Positions 42,252 to 53,000 of a stretch of DNA of 64,000 bases are shown here, piece by piece (within the stretch, counting starts at the first letter, position 1; each line of letters opens with the position of its first letter). Made by a program: the position numbers and the translations under genes. Origin of the DNA: Clostridium frigidicarnis (lineage in GTDB: Bacteria > Bacillota > Clostridia > Clostridiales > Clostridiaceae); contig NZ_FOKI01000018.1 of assembly GCF_900111985.1 (NCBI RefSeq), positions 1 to 64,000 of the forward strand. Reading direction: 5' to 3'. The notes beneath the pieces were generated by a model. That model saw only the letters and a list, made by a program, of their open reading frames with translations. It was not told the origin of the DNA and made no database searches.

Positions 42252-43226
42252 GTGGAAAAACTATTTAAGGATATAATAGATGTTTATGGGGTTAGTGGTA
42301 GAGAGGGAAAGATAAGAAGATTTTTGTCTAATGAAATAAAAGATTTGGGCTATGATATATTAGAAGATAAAATGGGAAATTTAATAGTAAGAATAAATAA
42401 AGAAGATAAAAATAAAAACAATTTTATGATTTCAGCACATATGGATACAATAGGAGTTATTTCTACTTATATAGAAGAAAACGGAAAGATAAGAATTGGA
42501 TCAATAGGAGACTTTCATGTAAAAGAAATGTGTAATACTATAGTTGTTTTTGAAAAGGGCATATTAGGAAGAACTTCAATAGATAAAGATGGTGAAAAAA
42601 TAGAAGATATGTTTATTGATATAGGGGCAGATAATAGAGAAGAAGTACTTAAGTCAATTAAAGAAGGTGATGTAGCTTTCTTTAAAGGAGAAACATTAAG
42701 TCAAGATACATTATTGCTATCACCAAATCTTAATAATAGAGTTGGGTGTTATGTATTATTGAAAACTCTTAAGGAGATAGCCGAAGATAATGAAGTAAAA
42801 GAAAGACTAAACAAATTAGAAAATAATATTTATGTAGTGTTTACAGCTCAACATAATTTAAATTCAAGAGGAGCTAGAGCAACTACTCACTCAGTAAATC
42901 CTCAAAAGGCATTGGTTATAGATGTTGAGGAAGGATTAAAGCTTGGAGAAGAAATAGGACTTAAGATAATGGATAAAAGCCTAATAATACATGATGAAAT
43001 AAGAGATATGGTAGAAGATGCAGCAAAAAGAAATAATATCAAATTAAAAGGAATAACATCAAAAACTCAAAGTGATGGAGGATCTATTCAACTTAATGGA
43101 TTAGGAGCAAAGGTTGGAGTAGTTACGATACCTTGTAAATATATGAATACAAATGAAGAAATGGTTAGCATGACTGATGTAGAAAACTCTATTAAATTAG
43201 TGAAAGATATAATCTTAAATTCATAG
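42252..43226 (+). CDS. M42-like pseudoenzyme, third of three
   Basis: 324 residues, aligning along its whole length with the second M42 protein (NLNNRVGCYVL against AFDDRMGCYVL; KVGVVTIPCKYM against KVATISVPCRYI). Only the first metal motif AHMD (His63, Asp65) remains. The DD of the bridging site is NN (161-162), the catalytic EE is HN (201-202), and the last metal His is Asn299. Hydrolysis is very unlikely. The frame is intact, so it seems kept for another role, such as assembling with its neighbours. GTG start behind GGGGGAAG. Confidence 0.82.
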   Translation: MEKLFKDIIDVYGVSGREGKIRRFLSNEIKDLGYDILEDKMGNLIVRINKEDKNKNNFMISAHMDTIGVISTYIEENGKIRIGSIGDFHVKEMCNTIVVFEKGILGRTSIDKDGEKIEDMFIDIGADNREEVLKSIKEGDVAFFKGETLSQDTLLLSPNLNNRVGCYVLLKTLKEIAEDNEVKERLNKLENNIYVVFTAQHNLNSRGARATTHSVNPQKALVIDVEEGLKLGEEIGLKIMDKSLIIHDEIRDMVEDAAKRNNIKLKGITSKTQSDGGSIQLNGLGAKVGVVTIPCKYMNTNEEMVSMTDVENSIKLVKDIILNS

Positions 43227-43296
43227 ATGTATTTTATTGGTATATGTATCTATGAAAAATGAACCGTGTACTATAAGGAATAAAATTATATATTTA

Positions 43297-43351
43297 GGCA
43301 CATTCAAAAAAATAACAAGTCAGTATGCTAGTCTATTTTCTTTCATGTGCC
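43297..43351. mobile_element. Family B MITE, internally deleted copy B4
   Basis: 55 bp: left end GGCACATTC...AGTCTATTT joined directly to the right end CTTTCATGTGCC, flanked by TTA on both sides (43294-43296 and 43352-43354). Confidence 0.85.
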
Positions 43352-43363
43352 TTAATAAAAAAT

Positions 43364-43402
43364 AGTAGGTAAATTTGTTCTAAAACAAGTTTACCTACCG
43401 TT
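43364..43402. terminator. Hairpin after the M42 operon
   Basis: AGTAGGTAAATTTGTT / AACAAGTTTACCTACC-type stem, between convergent genes. It resembles the hairpin at 14553-14600 in sequence. Confidence 0.6.
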
Positions 43403-43456
43403 TCTTGGTACTATTAATTTAAGAATATGTATAACTTAAAATCAATTTGTAACTCA

Positions 43457-44023
43457 TTAAATCCAAGGTTTCATTATGGTTTCGTCTTCATTAAGACTAT
43501 AATTTATAAAACGAGATACAGCAAATAAATAATCAGAAAGTCTATTTATATACATGTAGCTTTCAGGGTAAGTTTCGGCATTTATCTCATTTAAATATTT
43601 TACAAAAACTCTCTCACATCTTCTTGCTATAGATCTACAAACTTGACAGTATGTAGCTTCTTCACTACCACTATATAATATGAAGTGTTTTTGTGGAGGC
43701 GTTTTAGAATAAATAATATCAATCATTTCTTCTAGCTCAGTAACATGACATGATTTTATTTTTATTTCAGAAAATCCTAGAGAAATTTCAACACCCATAT
43801 TATAAAGGGCATTTTCAATATGGACAATAAAATCCATAAGTTCTTTTTTGTCTGTATATTTAAATGTAGAGTTAATCTTTAATAATGCATTTAAATATCC
43901 TAGTGAAGAATTAAGCTCATCTATATCACCTTGAAGATTTATAAAAGTGCTATCTTTGCTTATTCTTTCACCTAATAAATTTCCAGTAGTTCCTTTATCC
44001 CCAGTTTTAGTATAAATTTTCAT
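43457..44023 (-). CDS. ATP:cob(I)alamin adenosyltransferase, PduO type
   Basis: 188 residues from ATG 44023 (AAAGGTGA upstream); the frame extends three codons further. N-terminal ATP loop MKIYTKTGDKGTTGNLLGERISKD, then DIDELNSSLGYLNAL, and the conserved RSIARRCERVFV and YINRLSDYLFAVSRFINY. The PduO/MMAB family transfers the adenosyl group of ATP to cob(I)alamin. Monocistronic; no other cobalamin gene in the window. Confidence 0.9.
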   Translation of the reverse strand: MKIYTKTGDKGTTGNLLGERISKDSTFINLQGDIDELNSSLGYLNALLKINSTFKYTDKKELMDFIVHIENALYNMGVEISLGFSEIKIKSCHVTELEEMIDIIYSKTPPQKHFILYSGSEEATYCQVCRSIARRCERVFVKYLNEINAETYPESYMYINRLSDYLFAVSRFINYSLNEDETIMKPWI

Positions 44024-44269
44024 TCTCATCACCTTTTCATAAGTAATTTATTAATTAGATTCTACACCAAAAAAGTGTACTTTTCAACGGTATGATTAAA
44101 TAATATTTATAGATGTGTAAAAAGTTTTTATACAATGGTTGTAATAAGCATATGTGTAATTTTTTTGATAACTAAAATAAATAGAATAAAAATAAATTAT
44201 TTTTAGTATAAATTAAATATATTAGTAACAATTAAAAAGCTTGAATTTTGTAGTATGTGGGATAGAGAG

Positions 44270-44420
44270 AAAAGTTATGTATGTAAAAAAAATACCTCTA
44301 CATTTAAGTAGAGGATTAGGAAGAGTGATCATTATGTACTTTATTTCAAGTACCTTTCTATAATTCTTAAGGACCAAGTTTGTATTACTATCATGTATTA
44401 CTACTATGTAGTCACTTACA
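44270..44420 (-). other. Possible IS200/IS605-type end remnant with terminator-like hairpin
   Basis: On the minus strand, a stretch with TTAAGAATTATAGAAAGG and TAATGATCACTCTTCC is followed by AATCCTCTACTTAAATGTAG/AGG and then TTTTTTTT. Subterminal hairpins with CTTAA loops occur at right ends of IS200/IS605 elements, but no tnpA or tnpB is recognisable. A minus-strand terminator is the safer reading. 44033-44269 shows nothing. Confidence 0.3.
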
Positions 44421-44493
44421 TTGTATATAAAATGGAAGAAAATATAAATATTAATTGTAAAAATTGCACTTGAAATGTAATACTTAACCTTTA

Positions 44494-44652
44494 GGCACAT
44501 TCAAAAAAATGACAATTTAGTATGCTAGTCTATTTTGTGCCATACTGCATCAGCAATATTAACTCATAGCCTATACTATGAACTAATACCACCTCCTTGT
44601 CTGACACAAAGTATATATGGCATCTTTGACTTGATATTTTCTTTCATGTACC
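44494..44652. mobile_element. Family B MITE, full length, copy B5
   Basis: 159 bp with some drift (GACAATTTAG, CATGTACC), flanked by TTA on both sides (44491-44493, 44653-44655). It lies 180 bp before the next gene. Confidence 0.82.
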
Positions 44653-44830
44653 TTAGTATAAATTTAAAAAGTTAAAAAATTTACAGAAATAGTACAATAT
44701 TATATAAATCTTGAACTTTATACATAAAGTTAAGAAAAAATAACTTGATATACGGTATATAATACTATATAATATATTACAATATACTTTGTTTTCGTGA
44801 GGCATAATAATATAAGAGGAGAGATATTTT

Positions 44831-46459
44831 ATGAATCGTAATATTCCAAAAGTAAAAATGGGGAAGAAGTCAGTTATTATAACTATTATGGTATTATTAC
44901 TAATTTTGATTGCTGCAAATTATATAATATTGTTCCCACTTAATATCCAAAATCCATCATTATGGATATATATAATAATTGGGTTAGCAGTTATAAATGT
45001 TATATTAAGATTATCTAAAAATAAAAAAATACAAAGTTTAGCATCTAAATTGTTGATGTTAGTTATAACGATTTTTATTATAACTATAATATCATCACTT
45101 CCTGTATTTAGAAGTAAAGCTTATAGAAGTTTAATAAATAATGTAGAATACAAGGAGTTTAATTCTAGTGTATCACCTATTGATTTAAAAAAGGTACCTA
45201 TTATAGATGATGAATTAGCTAAACTTTTAGCAGATAAAAAGCTAGGCGAGATTCCAGCTTTAGGTAGTGAGGTTGTAATAGGAAATATGACTATTCAATC
45301 AGTAAAAGGAGAATTATATTATGTTGCTCCATTAGAACATTCAGGATTTTTTCAATGGTCTAGGAATAAACAAGGAACTCAAGGATATATAATGGTAAAT
45401 GCAACAAAAACTAACGATGTACAACTAGTTACAAAAGTTAATGGAAAAGATCTTAATTTAAAATATTTAAATAGCTCATATTTAAATGATAATTTGAAGA
45501 GACACTTGTATTTTAAAAATCCAACAGGATTATATACAGATTATTCGTTTGAATTAGATGATGAGGGAAATCCATATTGGGTTGTAACAGAATATAGTAG
45601 GGCAATTGGTTTCTCAGGGGAGAAGGCTAAAGGAGTTTATATTGTAGATGCTCAAACAGGTGGTACAACAAGATATTCTATAGAGGATACACCAAAATGG
45701 GTAGATAGAATACAACCTATAGATATATCAGTTAATAATTTTAATTATTGGGGTAAATATGTTCATGGATTCTTTAATTTTTCAAATAGAGATAAATTAA
45801 AAACTACAGATGGAGTAAAAACTGTTTATTACGGTGATGAATGTTATTACTATACAGGTATAACTTCTGTTGGCAAGGATGAATCTTTAGTTGGGTTTGC
45901 TTTAATGAATTCAAAAACAAATGAAGCTACAATATATAATGTGGCAGGTTCTACTGAAAAGGCAGCAATGTCATCAGCAGAAGGTAAGGTTCAAAATTTA
46001 GGATATACTGCAACTTTTCCAGTTTTGGTTAATATACAAGGACAGCCTTCATATTTTATGACTTTGAAAGATAAAGGTGGATTGGCTAAGATGTATGCCA
46101 TAGTAAATGTTGAGCATTATAATATAGTTTCAACGGGAGAAACTCCAGAAGAGGCTGTGGCTGGGTATATAAAATCATTACAAAACTCAAGTGTTTCAGG
46201 AGATGTTGATAATACTGGTATCTCAAAAACAATAGAAGGTACAGTGCAAAGAATAGGAATGTCAATAAACAATGATGAAAGCACATGTTATATAACTTTA
46301 TCTGAAAATCCAAAGGAATTGATTCTTGTTCCAACAAGTGTTTCTAAGAAAGTTCCATTAACAAAAGAAGGAGATAAAGTTAAGATTAATTATATAGAAA
46401 GACCTAATAGTGACATAATAGCTAATGAGTTTGATAACATGAGTTTTGAACTTAAGTAG
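44831..46459 (+). CDS. Large membrane-anchored hypothetical protein, 542 aa
   Basis: Three N-terminal membrane helices (SVIITIMVLLLILIAANYIILF, PSLWIYIIIGLAVINVIL, LMLVITIFIITIISSLPVF) lead to a ~440-residue external domain, rich in beta strands. That domain has VVIGNMTIQSVKGELYYVAPLEHSGFFQW, YIMVNAT, GVYIVDAQTGGTTRYS, GFALMNSKTNEATIY and a C-terminal OB-like piece (IEGTVQRIGMSI...YITLSENPKELILVP). Two stretches resemble repeated propeller or PepSY-like units. Not recognised. GAGGAGAG ribosome site; terminator follows. Confidence 0.65.
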   Translation: MNRNIPKVKMGKKSVIITIMVLLLILIAANYIILFPLNIQNPSLWIYIIIGLAVINVILRLSKNKKIQSLASKLLMLVITIFIITIISSLPVFRSKAYRSLINNVEYKEFNSSVSPIDLKKVPIIDDELAKLLADKKLGEIPALGSEVVIGNMTIQSVKGELYYVAPLEHSGFFQWSRNKQGTQGYIMVNATKTNDVQLVTKVNGKDLNLKYLNSSYLNDNLKRHLYFKNPTGLYTDYSFELDDEGNPYWVVTEYSRAIGFSGEKAKGVYIVDAQTGGTTRYSIEDTPKWVDRIQPIDISVNNFNYWGKYVHGFFNFSNRDKLKTTDGVKTVYYGDECYYYTGITSVGKDESLVGFALMNSKTNEATIYNVAGSTEKAAMSSAEGKVQNLGYTATFPVLVNIQGQPSYFMTLKDKGGLAKMYAIVNVEHYNIVSTGETPEEAVAGYIKSLQNSSVSGDVDNTGISKTIEGTVQRIGMSINNDESTCYITLSENPKELILVPTSVSKKVPLTKEGDKVKINYIERPNSDIIANEFDNMSFELK

Positions 46460-46499
46460 TATATAAACAAGTTTTAAAAATTAACTAAATATAAATTTA

Positions 46500-46556
46500 C
46501 AAAGCTATGAATATAGGGTGTTTTAAGATATACCCTATATTTCATAGCTTTTATTT
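46500..46556 (+). terminator. Terminator after the 542-aa gene
   Basis: AAAGCTATGAATATAGGGT / ACCCTATATTTCATAGCTTT long stem followed by TATTTTT. Confidence 0.8.
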
Positions 46557-46604
46557 TTAGCAAAGCTATCAAAATTATTATGATAATAAAATTATTTAGG
46601 ATAA

Positions 46605-46671
46605 GGCACATTCAAAAAAATAACAAGTTAGTATTCTAGTATATTTGAATTGTTATTTTCTTTCATGTGCC
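46605..46671. mobile_element. Family B MITE, internally deleted copy B6
   Basis: 67 bp, both ends present, middle missing, TAA on both sides (46602-46604 and 46672-46674). The 190 bp after it, before the next gene, are featureless. Confidence 0.85.
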
Positions 46672-46867
46672 TAATATTAAAATTGCTGTATTGTCTATAG
46701 AGTAGTATCCTTAAATTAATCTTAATATTATTAAATCAACCTTAAAGATTAGGGAAACAATACCAATTTTAAGTAAAATGTAATATATATAAATTAGAGC
46801 CTTAAGAGGGTAAAAAATATTTGAACATTTTTTATTTATTGACAACAATCTTTATGGAGGATATTTA

Positions 46868-48772
46868 ATGTATAAAAGTTTTAAAACAGGGTTATTAAAA
46901 ATAATGGCGTTAACAATGTTATCTGCAATGTCATTTGGATTTATACCACAAAATGTAGGAGCAGAAGAAATAAAAGGTGTTGTAAATGTTCCTTTGTCAA
47001 TTGAGGCAAAGGAGCAAGTTTTAAATAAGATATCACCTAACATAATTGGAATTGAAAATAAACTTAATGAAAATAAAGATCCTGATGAAATTCTTAGAGT
47101 CATAGATGAGCTTGAAGGTAAATTAGGAATAAAATTAATGGATAAGGGAGAAAAACCAGGTCAAGAAGAGATAAATACAGTAGAGAAAAGTCACAAAACT
47201 ATTAAAGAAAGCATTGAAGCTTTAGAAAATAAAGATATAAGGCATTCTTATAAAAATGTTATAAATGAGTTAAGTCTTGATATAAAAAAATCTAAAATAA
47301 ATAAAATAGAGTCTATTGATGAGGTTTTTAGAGTTATAGAGGCTACAGAATATAATCCAGAAATGAATAATAAAAGAAAAGAAATTAAAGTTGAGGAAGC
47401 TTGGGAAAATTATAGTCTTAAAGGAGAAGGAACGGCTGCAGCTATAATAGATTCAGGGGTAGGATATGATCACAAAGGTTTTATGAATCAAGAGAATAAA
47501 AGTAAGGAAAGATTAAATAAGCAATTACTTGAAAAGATAAAACAAAGTGGAATAATGCATATTGATAAAAACACAGAAAATTATTTTAGTGATAAGTTTG
47601 GAGGTTCTTTAATTCCAGCAATATATTTAATGAGAAATGCTAAAGAAATAAAAGCTGAAATTTTGAATGATAAGGGTGAAGTAGTTAGAAAAATAGGAAC
47701 TATAGAAGCTATTAAAAAACAGATATCAGCTATGAGAGAGATAAGATGGGATGGACAAGTATATAATGAAGAAACTAAACAACTTGAAATAGCAAAAGAA
47801 GGACAATATACGTATAAATTAACAATTACAATTGGTTTTGAAGGTGCTAAGGAGCAAACATTGGAAGTACCAATAAAAATAGATATTACGGCACCAGAAG
47901 TTAATATTTTAAAATATGAAAAACTAGGGGATAATGAATTTAAAATTTATTTTAATGTAAATGATAACATGTCAAAATTTGATAATAAGAATACAATACC
48001 TATTTTAATAAATGGAGAGTTAAATGAAGAAGCTACAAAACAAGAAGCTGTATATGATAAAGATAAAGGAGCTTTTTATAAAATTCTTAAAGGACTAGAA
48101 GACAATACATTTAATGAAATAACAGTAGGTGCATTTGATAATGCTAAAAATTTTGGAGCATCATCAATAGCTATTAAAATTGGAGATGTAGCTCCAGCCA
48201 AGGTTGAAGTTGATGGGTTAGAAATATCAACTGAAGTTGAACCTATGATTGTAGATAAAAATGAGATAGCTGTAACAGGAAAAGTATCAAGAAAAATAAA
48301 ATCACTTAAAATAGGTGGAAATGAAGTAGAGTTTTCAAAATCAGATGAAAATGGAATTGTAAAATTTAGCTATGATTTAAAATTAAAACAGGGGTTTAAT
48401 ACAGTTAATATTAGGGCAGAAGATTTCGATGGAAAGGTTATAATTGATTATGGTGGAAAATTTATTTGTGATACAATTAACCCAACAATATCAATAACTA
48501 ATCCTGAAGTAAAAGGTGGTAAAATATATACAAATGGAAAATCTCAAATCATATTAAAAGGAATAGTTTATGATAATTTAAATAACTATGAATTTTACGC
48601 AGATGGGGAACTTATAAAGAAAGAAATTATAGGTGGCTATAATAATACAGAAATAAATAGATATAATTTTGAATTAAGATATGATAATGTTAAAAATGGA
48701 CAAAATATAAACTTAAAGGTTATAGATGATGTAGAAAATAAAACTGAAGTTAATTTAACTGTTGTTAAATAG
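46868..48772 (+). CDS. Subtilase paralogue lacking its catalytic core
   Basis: 634 residues, clearly homologous to the 1272-residue S8 protease downstream. It has the same signal peptide style, the propeptide-like region and the first catalytic strand AAIIDSGVGYDHKGF. At about residue 245 the sequence jumps from NYFSDKFGG to IPAIYLMRNAKEIKAEILN, which matches the larger protein near its residue 875. The His and Ser motifs and PA domain are absent, an in-frame loss of about 630 residues. The remaining C-terminal domains are intact and end in the same LTVVK. Secreted; not a protease. Confidence 0.8.
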   Translation: MYKSFKTGLLKIMALTMLSAMSFGFIPQNVGAEEIKGVVNVPLSIEAKEQVLNKISPNIIGIENKLNENKDPDEILRVIDELEGKLGIKLMDKGEKPGQEEINTVEKSHKTIKESIEALENKDIRHSYKNVINELSLDIKKSKINKIESIDEVFRVIEATEYNPEMNNKRKEIKVEEAWENYSLKGEGTAAAIIDSGVGYDHKGFMNQENKSKERLNKQLLEKIKQSGIMHIDKNTENYFSDKFGGSLIPAIYLMRNAKEIKAEILNDKGEVVRKIGTIEAIKKQISAMREIRWDGQVYNEETKQLEIAKEGQYTYKLTITIGFEGAKEQTLEVPIKIDITAPEVNILKYEKLGDNEFKIYFNVNDNMSKFDNKNTIPILINGELNEEATKQEAVYDKDKGAFYKILKGLEDNTFNEITVGAFDNAKNFGASSIAIKIGDVAPAKVEVDGLEISTEVEPMIVDKNEIAVTGKVSRKIKSLKIGGNEVEFSKSDENGIVKFSYDLKLKQGFNTVNIRAEDFDGKVIIDYGGKFICDTINPTISITNPEVKGGKIYTNGKSQIILKGIVYDNLNNYEFYADGELIKKEIIGGYNNTEINRYNFELRYDNVKNGQNINLKVIDDVENKTEVNLTVVK

Positions 48773-48805
48773 ATTACTGATTTTAAAATAATAATAATCT
48801 ATAGG

Positions 48806-48845
48806 GGCATATTCATATATTATTATGAGTATGCCTTATTTTTGT
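48806..48845 (+). terminator. Terminator after the truncated subtilase
   Basis: GGCATATTCATA / TATGAGTATGCC hairpin followed by TTATTTTT. From 48846 to 49341 the DNA is AT-rich and shows no gene or clear site. Confidence 0.75.
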
Positions 48846-49341
48846 ATTGTAAATTGAAGTATGTATTTGTTAATAATTCTATATAAATAATATATAATTT
48901 ATATTAAATCAATCTTAAATATTATAAAACTTTTAAATTGTGGAAGGAAATAGATATTATATATAGAATTACTATATTTACAGAATTATTGAATTTTTAC
49001 GTGTTCATATATCAATACCTTATTGAGGTTTATATATGTTTAATAATATACGGGTTATTTTGACAAATAATTTAAAAGTAATAAGAATATAGTTAATATA
49101 TAAATTCTAATTAATAAAGTTCATAGTTATGAATTACTTAAATCACAGTTTAAAGTGAAATAAATAAATTCATTTAACATTTAAATGGTGAAAAGAATAC
49201 CACTAAATTAAGATTCGTTCTATTTAATAAAGAAAAACAATCACATGAACAAAAGATGGAATATTCTAAAAAATGACATTTTGTATTAAAAAATTAACAA
49301 AAATATTATATGATTTTTTGACTAGTTAAGGGGGAATAATA

Positions 49342-49854
49342 TTGGATAAGAAAAATAAAATAATATTAATAACAGTAGTTATTTTAATTATATTAGGGGG
49401 TGGAGGCTATATGATGTATAGCAAAAATAGAGGCTGTGTTCCACCTGAATATGAGTACTCAAAAGTTGTTAATGAAAAATTTGTTGTTAAAACAACTGAA
49501 GGGTATGAAAGTGAAGTTGTTAATTTAAGTCAAATTGAAGATTTCATAAAAAATGTAAGCAAAAAAAATAAAGATAATTTATCTATTATAGAGTATATGA
49601 AAAAAGGTAAGATACTTAAAGTCTCAAGTTTAATGAAGTTGGATTTTGATGAAGAAAGTATAAAAATAACTTATTTTAATGTAGATAATGAAAAAAAATT
49701 TAAAGAAGATAAAACTGAAACTTACGAAAAAATAGTTAAAACAGGAGATAATACTAGTAGCAAAATAGTTGCATTAAAAGATAGCTTACAATCTCCATTA
49801 GATGGGGAAGTTCTTCTTACTTATCAACAAAGTAATGTAAAAGAATATAAGTAG
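49342..49854 (+). CDS. Membrane-anchored hypothetical protein, 170 aa
   Basis: One N-terminal membrane helix (IILITVVILIILGGGGYMMY), then an external domain beginning GCVPPEYEYSK and ending with a strand LLTYQQSNVKEYK. TTG start with AAGGGGGAA upstream. It lies between the two subtilase paralogues. Not recognised. Confidence 0.55.
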   Translation: MDKKNKIILITVVILIILGGGGYMMYSKNRGCVPPEYEYSKVVNEKFVVKTTEGYESEVVNLSQIEDFIKNVSKKNKDNLSIIEYMKKGKILKVSSLMKLDFDEESIKITYFNVDNEKKFKEDKTETYEKIVKTGDNTSSKIVALKDSLQSPLDGEVLLTYQQSNVKEYK

Positions 49855-49882
49855 AAATAAAAAGCATAGGCTTTTTATATAA

Positions 49883-50041
49883 GGCTCATTCAAAAAAATA
49901 ACAAGTCAGTATGCTAGTTTATTTTGTGCTATACTGCGTCAGCGATATTAGCCCATAGTCTATGCTATGAACTAATATCACTTCCTTGTCTGACACAAAA
50001 TATACATGGCATCTTTGACTTGGTATTTTCTTTCATGTGCC
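49883..50041. mobile_element. Family B MITE, full length, copy B7
   Basis: 159 bp, GGCTCATTC... to ...CATGTGCC, TAA on both sides (49880-49882 and 50042-50044). It ends 44 bp before the S8 protease start. Confidence 0.85.
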
Positions 50042-50085
50042 TAAAGGATTGCATTAATTATGATCTATTATGAGGGGGAAAAGGC

Positions 50086-53000
50086 ATGAAAAAAGGTTTT
50101 AAGACAGGGCTAGCAAAGGTTGTTTCATTGACAATGCTATCAACTATGGCATTAGGGTTTAGTCCAAAGAGTGTGTATGCAGAAGAAAATCTCAATGATT
50201 TGTTAAATGCTCCATTATCAGTTCAAGCAAAAGAACAAATATTAAATCAAATATTACCAATGATTAATGAGTCGAAACTTAAGGTTGATGACACTAAGGA
50301 TCAAAATGAAGTTGTTAGGGCAATTGTTGAGGTGGATGGACAATGTGCAACTCAGATGGTTGCAAAGGGAGTAGCTCCAGGTGAAGAAGAGATAAGGGAA
50401 GTAGAAGAATCTCAACAGCCAATTAAAGAAAATGTTAGGGGATTAGATGAGGCTAAAATACTACATTCTTATACAAATGTAATGAATGGATTTAGCGTAG
50501 ATATTAAAAGGGGAGAGATACCTAAAATAGAATCAATGACTGGAGTTGTTAAGGTTGTTGAGGCAAAAAAATATACAGAAAATATGAATACAGCTAAAAA
50601 ACTTACTCAAGCTGAGGATGTATGGAAGGACTATAGCTTAAAAGGTGAAGGTCAAGTTGTTTCAATTATAGATACAGGTGTAGATTTTAATAATAAAGCC
50701 TTTAAGGCACCTGAAGATAAATCTAAATTAAAATTAAATAAAGACTCAGTTAATGAAATAAAGTCTAAAGGTGCGCTACGTGCAAATAAAGATGCTGAAA
50801 CTTATTTTTCAGAAAAAGTACCTTTTGGATTTAACTATGCAGATAACAATACTGAAATTGTAGATAAAAGAGATAGTAAATCACCTCATGGATGTCACGT
50901 TGCAGGTATAGTCGCAGCAGATGGAGATGAAAATGAGGTTAAAGAAAATAAGTCTATAAAAGGAGTTGCACCTGAGGCACAACTTTTAGCTATGAAGGTC
51001 TTTTCAAATGGACCTAGTGGTGGAGGAGCTTTTGCAGACTCTATTATAGCGGCAATAGACGATTCCGTTGCATTAGGAGCAGATGTTATAAACATGAGTT
51101 TAGGATCTTCAGCAGGTTTTCAAAGAAGCGATGATCCAGAGCAAGTGGCAATAAAAAGAGCGGCAGATGCTGGAGTTATGGTTGTTGTTTCAGCAGGAAA
51201 CAGTTCTTTCTCAACAGCACCGGAACCAGTTGCAGAATTAAATGATATAGCTACAGTAGGTAGTCCTGCAATGGGAAAAGATGCATTCATGATAAGTAGT
51301 TTTGAAAATACAAATTCAATGATAAACAAAATTGAATTAAGAGATTCAAATGGAAATAAAATTATAAATTCCCAATATGCTGCTCATCAAGTTGAGATAG
51401 ATAATTTAATGAATAAAGATTATGAAATAGTAGAATGTGGAGTTGGCCAAAAATCAGATTTTGAAGGAAAAGATTTAAAGGATAAAATTGCATTAATAAA
51501 AAGAGGAAACAATACATTTATAGAAAAAATAATGAATGCTCAAGAAGCAGGGGCTTTAGGTGTTATTGTATACAATAAAGATGGTGATGAAACCATTATG
51601 AATATGGCAACAGATCCAAATATAACTATACCAGCAATCTTTATTCCAAATAGTTCAGGTATAGTTATAAAGGATAGTATAGATAAAGGCAATAAAGTAC
51701 TATTAAATGGTGATTTTTCATCAGACAGTATAGAAAATGCTAACACAAGTGATTACTCAGATTTTACATCATGGGGACCGGGGCCAGGATTAGAATTCAA
51801 ACCTCAAATTGCAGCTCCTGGTGGACATATATATTCAACATTAAATAACAATGAGTATGGAGATATGAGTGGAACATCTATGGCAGCACCTCATGCTTCT
51901 GGAGCTAGTGCGTTATTATTAGAGGGATTAAATAAATTTGCACCAGAGGTAAAAGGAAGAGATAAAGTAGAGCTTGCAAGAAATATATTTATGAATACAT
52001 CTTCAGTAAAAGAAGATAAGAATAATGAGGGAGTACCAGTATCACCAAGAAGACAAGGTTCGGGATTAATACAAATAGAAGATGCTGTTAAAAATAGGGT
52101 TACTGCAACTTATAATGGAGAAGCGTCTGTAGCACTTAAACAATTTGATAATACAGTAACATTTAAATTAGATCTTAAGAATTTTGGAGATAAAGAAGTT
52201 AAATATACATTAGAAAATATAGGCGGTGTTCTATCACAAGATAGCAAAAATACTCCGAAAAACATGATAACTGATGTTAAGCTTAGTAAAGATGAAGCAT
52301 CAATAGGATTTGATAAAAACACAGTTACTATAGCACCTAATGGAACTGAGAGTGTTAATGTAACACTTAATGTAGGTTCAAAACTTTCAAAAGATAGATT
52401 CTTAGAAGGTTATGTAAATCTTAAGTCAGATGATAAAAATATACCATCTTTAGTTGTTCCATTTATGGGATTCTACGGAGATTGGGCTAAAGAAAGTGTT
52501 ACAACTAATTCAATATGGGATAAGGAATTACATCCATTCCTAGAGGTTCTAAAAAATAAAGGTGAAGATATTACAACATTACAAAATTTAGCTGTAAGTG
52601 TTAATAAAAATAAACAAACTATAATAGGTCAAGGTAAAGAAGAAAATGGAAGAGTAGAATTAGATCCTAACACAATAGCCATAAGCCCTAATGAGGATAA
52701 TTCATGTGATAATTTAATGCCAGGGATATATCTAATGAGAAACGTTAAAAAGGTTCAGGGCGAAATCTTAAATGAAAAAGGAGAGATTATAAGAAACTTA
52801 GGAGAAGTAAAGGATTATAACAAGAAAATATTTAATGCATCTAGTGGATCAGGTAAGATGGTAGATGTGCTTAAAGATTTAGCTTGGGATGGAACAATAT
52901 ACAACAGTTCTACTGGGAAAACTGAAGTTGTACCAGAAGGACAATACACTTATAAGGTAAGTATGTATGTTGATTACGATGATGCTAAAGCCCAAACTAT

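Noticed and set aside
44222-44500. 92-codon minus-strand ORF
   Set aside because: Starts inside MITE B5 and runs through low-complexity DNA and a terminator-like hairpin; no ribosome site.
2362-50041. Family B repeats as a CRISPR array or REP regulatory RNA
   Set aside because: Copies are kilobases apart with no spacers, and each has inverted ends plus a target duplication, which identifies insertions.
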